From assembly GCA_002339165.1 (NCBI GenBank), contig DDJS01000138.1, positions 1 to 6,172 of the forward strand: 6,172 nt of DNA, in the 5' to 3' direction. The DNA is from Cellvibrionales bacterium UBA2618 (GTDB taxonomy: Bacteria; Pseudomonadota; Gammaproteobacteria; Pseudomonadales; Porticoccaceae). The position numbers and the translations under genes are program-made. This document shows positions 5,081 to 6,172 of this stretch, piece after piece. A model generated the notes under the pieces. That model was not told where the DNA came from. It did not search any database and was given only the letters and a program-made list of their open reading frames with translations. The stretch's first letter is position 1, and each line of letters starts with the position of its first letter.

Positions 5081-6172
5081 TCAGGCGCTTGCTATAGATA
5101 GCGAACCCGATAGATTAAAAAAGCTCTGTAGCGCTCTGGCCAAGCGGATCGGGTCGTCGACCCCAGCCGTCTCGCGACATGAATGCATGGCCAACTGCGC
5201 AACGCCAACGTCGAGAGTCGGCACACCCATACGCGCAGCCGTAATGGGTCCGATGGTGCTGCCACAACCCAGATCGCTGCGCGACACAAAGGTCTGCACC
5301 GGTATGTCGGCGTCACTGCACAGCTTACGAAACAACGCAGAGGTTAAACTATTGGTCGCGTAGCGCTGCTTGACGTTAACTTTGATCACCGGGCCTCCGT
5401 TCAATACCGGCTGATGCTGACCATCATGCAGCGCTTTAAAGTTCGGATGCAAGGCGTGGGCATTGTCGCAAGATATCAGCAATGAGCGATTCAATACCCG
5501 ACCGTGGTTCATGGGTGTACCGAGTATCCGCGCCACCACATTTTCCAAAAATGGGCCATCGGCGCCACTCGCCGACAGGCTTCCAACCTCTTCATGGTCG
5601 CTACAAACCATCAGACAGTGATGTCGGCCATCGGCATTCATCAACGCCTTCGTTGCGATATAACAGCTGAGCAAGTTATCCAACCGTGCCGACGAAAAAA
5701 ACTGATTATCAAAGCCTAACTCTGCCGCGCGCTGCACATCGTACAAACACAATTCATAATCCATCACCCGCGCGCCGTCAGGGACAAAGGTTTTTTCGAT
5801 CAATTGTTTAAAGTTGCAGTCCTTTTCCGCGCGCATTAAAATCGGTGGAATATCAGTTTGCGGGTTAATCGAGCGATTTTTGTTGGCATCTCGGTCGAGA
5901 TGAATGGCAAGACTCGGAATCATCGCCACCGGGCGTTTGAAGTCGATCAGCTGTTGCGACAGCCGACCCTCGTCGGACTCCACCACAATCCGTCCGGCAA
6001 TCGATAAATCTCGGTCAAACCAGGGATTTAATAGCGCGCCTCCATAGACCTCTACGCCCAACTGTAAATAACCATTGGAATAGATGTCGGGTTGTGGCTT
6101 GACCATTAGGCAGGGGCTATCGGTGTGCGCACCGACCATGCGAACTCCGCCCTCCAAAGGATCCTGAGTCCC
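5081..6172 (-). CDS. apeB: M18 family aminopeptidase (partial, N-terminus beyond the window)
   Basis: This family comprises cytosolic dinuclear-metal aminopeptidases that remove N-terminal residues, typically acidic ones in well-studied members, from peptides; they form large tetrahedral dodecamers. The frame is open to the right edge: 363 residues are visible of about 430 typical, so roughly the first 65 codons are missing. The in-frame TTG at 6157 is not the real start. In the visible fragment the family metal and catalytic motifs are all present: G-A-H-T-D-S-P with H16; A-R-L-D-N-L with D165, the probable bridging ligand; D-H-E-E-V-G-S with E194 and E195; S-C-D-N-A-H with D236; and A-M-H-S-C-R-E with H330. 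Other strong family blocks are L-G-V-E-V-Y-G-G-A-L-L and C-G-S-T-I-G-P-I-T-A. It lies just upstream of trpS and its promoter is outside the window. The symbol follows the Pseudomonas-type name. Confidence 0.95.
   Translation of the reverse strand, partial: GTQDPLEGGVRMVGAHTDSPCLMVKPQPDIYSNGYLQLGVEVYGGALLNPWFDRDLSIAGRIVVESDEGRLSQQLIDFKRPVAMIPSLAIHLDRDANKNRSINPQTDIPPILMRAEKDCNFKQLIEKTFVPDGARVMDYELCLYDVQRAAELGFDNQFFSSARLDNLLSCYIATKALMNADGRHHCLMVCSDHEEVGSLSASGADGPFLENVVARILGTPMNHGRVLNRSLLISCDNAHALHPNFKALHDGQHQPVLNGGPVIKVNVKQRYATNSLTSALFRKLCSDADIPVQTFVSRSDLGCGSTIGPITAARMGVPTLDVGVAQLAMHSCRETAGVDDPIRLARALQSFFNLSGSLSIASA

Noticed and set aside
5058..5363. A 101-codon plus-strand ORF opposite the end of the aminopeptidase gene
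   Set aside because: It is antisense to conserved M18 motifs and has no recognisable domain.
5887..5902. Inverted repeat CATCTCG-GT-CGAGATG in the aminopeptidase gene
   Set aside because: Seven-base arms inside coding sequence are not improbable, and nothing else marks the site.
1..6172. Mobile element, phage, defence system, CRISPR array or RNA gene
   Set aside because: No transposase, integrase, terminal repeats, direct-repeat array or cloverleaf-like sequence was seen; all sizeable frames are explained by core genes.

Overview
The window reads as chromosomal core DNA of a gammaproteobacterium, probably a free-living, respiring (perhaps marine) lineage. The protein families resemble their Pseudomonas, Cellvibrio and Marinobacter-type relatives, and the gene order hslR-hslO-pckA resembles the hslR-hslO-(yhgE)-pckA order of E. 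coli. The lineage is inferred from remembered family sequences, not from a search. I see no rRNA, tRNA, CRISPR array, insertion sequence or integrase, and no gene-free stretch longer than about 140 bases.

Left part, plus strand (1-2830): the 3' end of hslR (Hsp15, rescue of stalled 50S subunits), then hslO (Hsp33, redox-switched holdase chaperone), then pckA (ATP-dependent PEP carboxykinase, first committed step of gluconeogenesis). hslR and hslO are 26 bases apart and look like one stress operon. pckA has its own 141-base leader with a dyad-rich candidate operator and weak promoter elements. A structured, U-tract-free intergenic region (2831-2928) separates pckA from convergent minus-strand genes.

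Middle part, minus strand (2929-3947): a two-gene unit under a TATAAT-like -10 box. It encodes a lipoprotein cupredoxin of the pseudoazurin type (type 1 copper) followed, by tight translational coupling, by a lipoprotein class I cytochrome c of the c5 type. Together they look like a dedicated membrane-tethered periplasmic electron-transfer pair. This is the most interesting part of the window. The cupredoxin carries, ahead of its copper domain, a leader with an R-I-A-P-V-G-S-V motif that I associate with cytochrome c5 proteins, while the neighbouring cytochrome lacks it.

Right part, minus strand (4045-6172): trpS (tryptophanyl-tRNA synthetase), preceded by an M18 aminopeptidase (apeB type) that runs off the right edge. 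The two are 25 bases apart and probably cotranscribed.

At the DNA level, two inverted repeats inside coding sequence are far longer than expected by chance: a perfect 22-bp gapless palindrome in pckA (1559-1580), and two overlapping, mutually exclusive perfect hairpins in the cytochrome gene (3001-3040).
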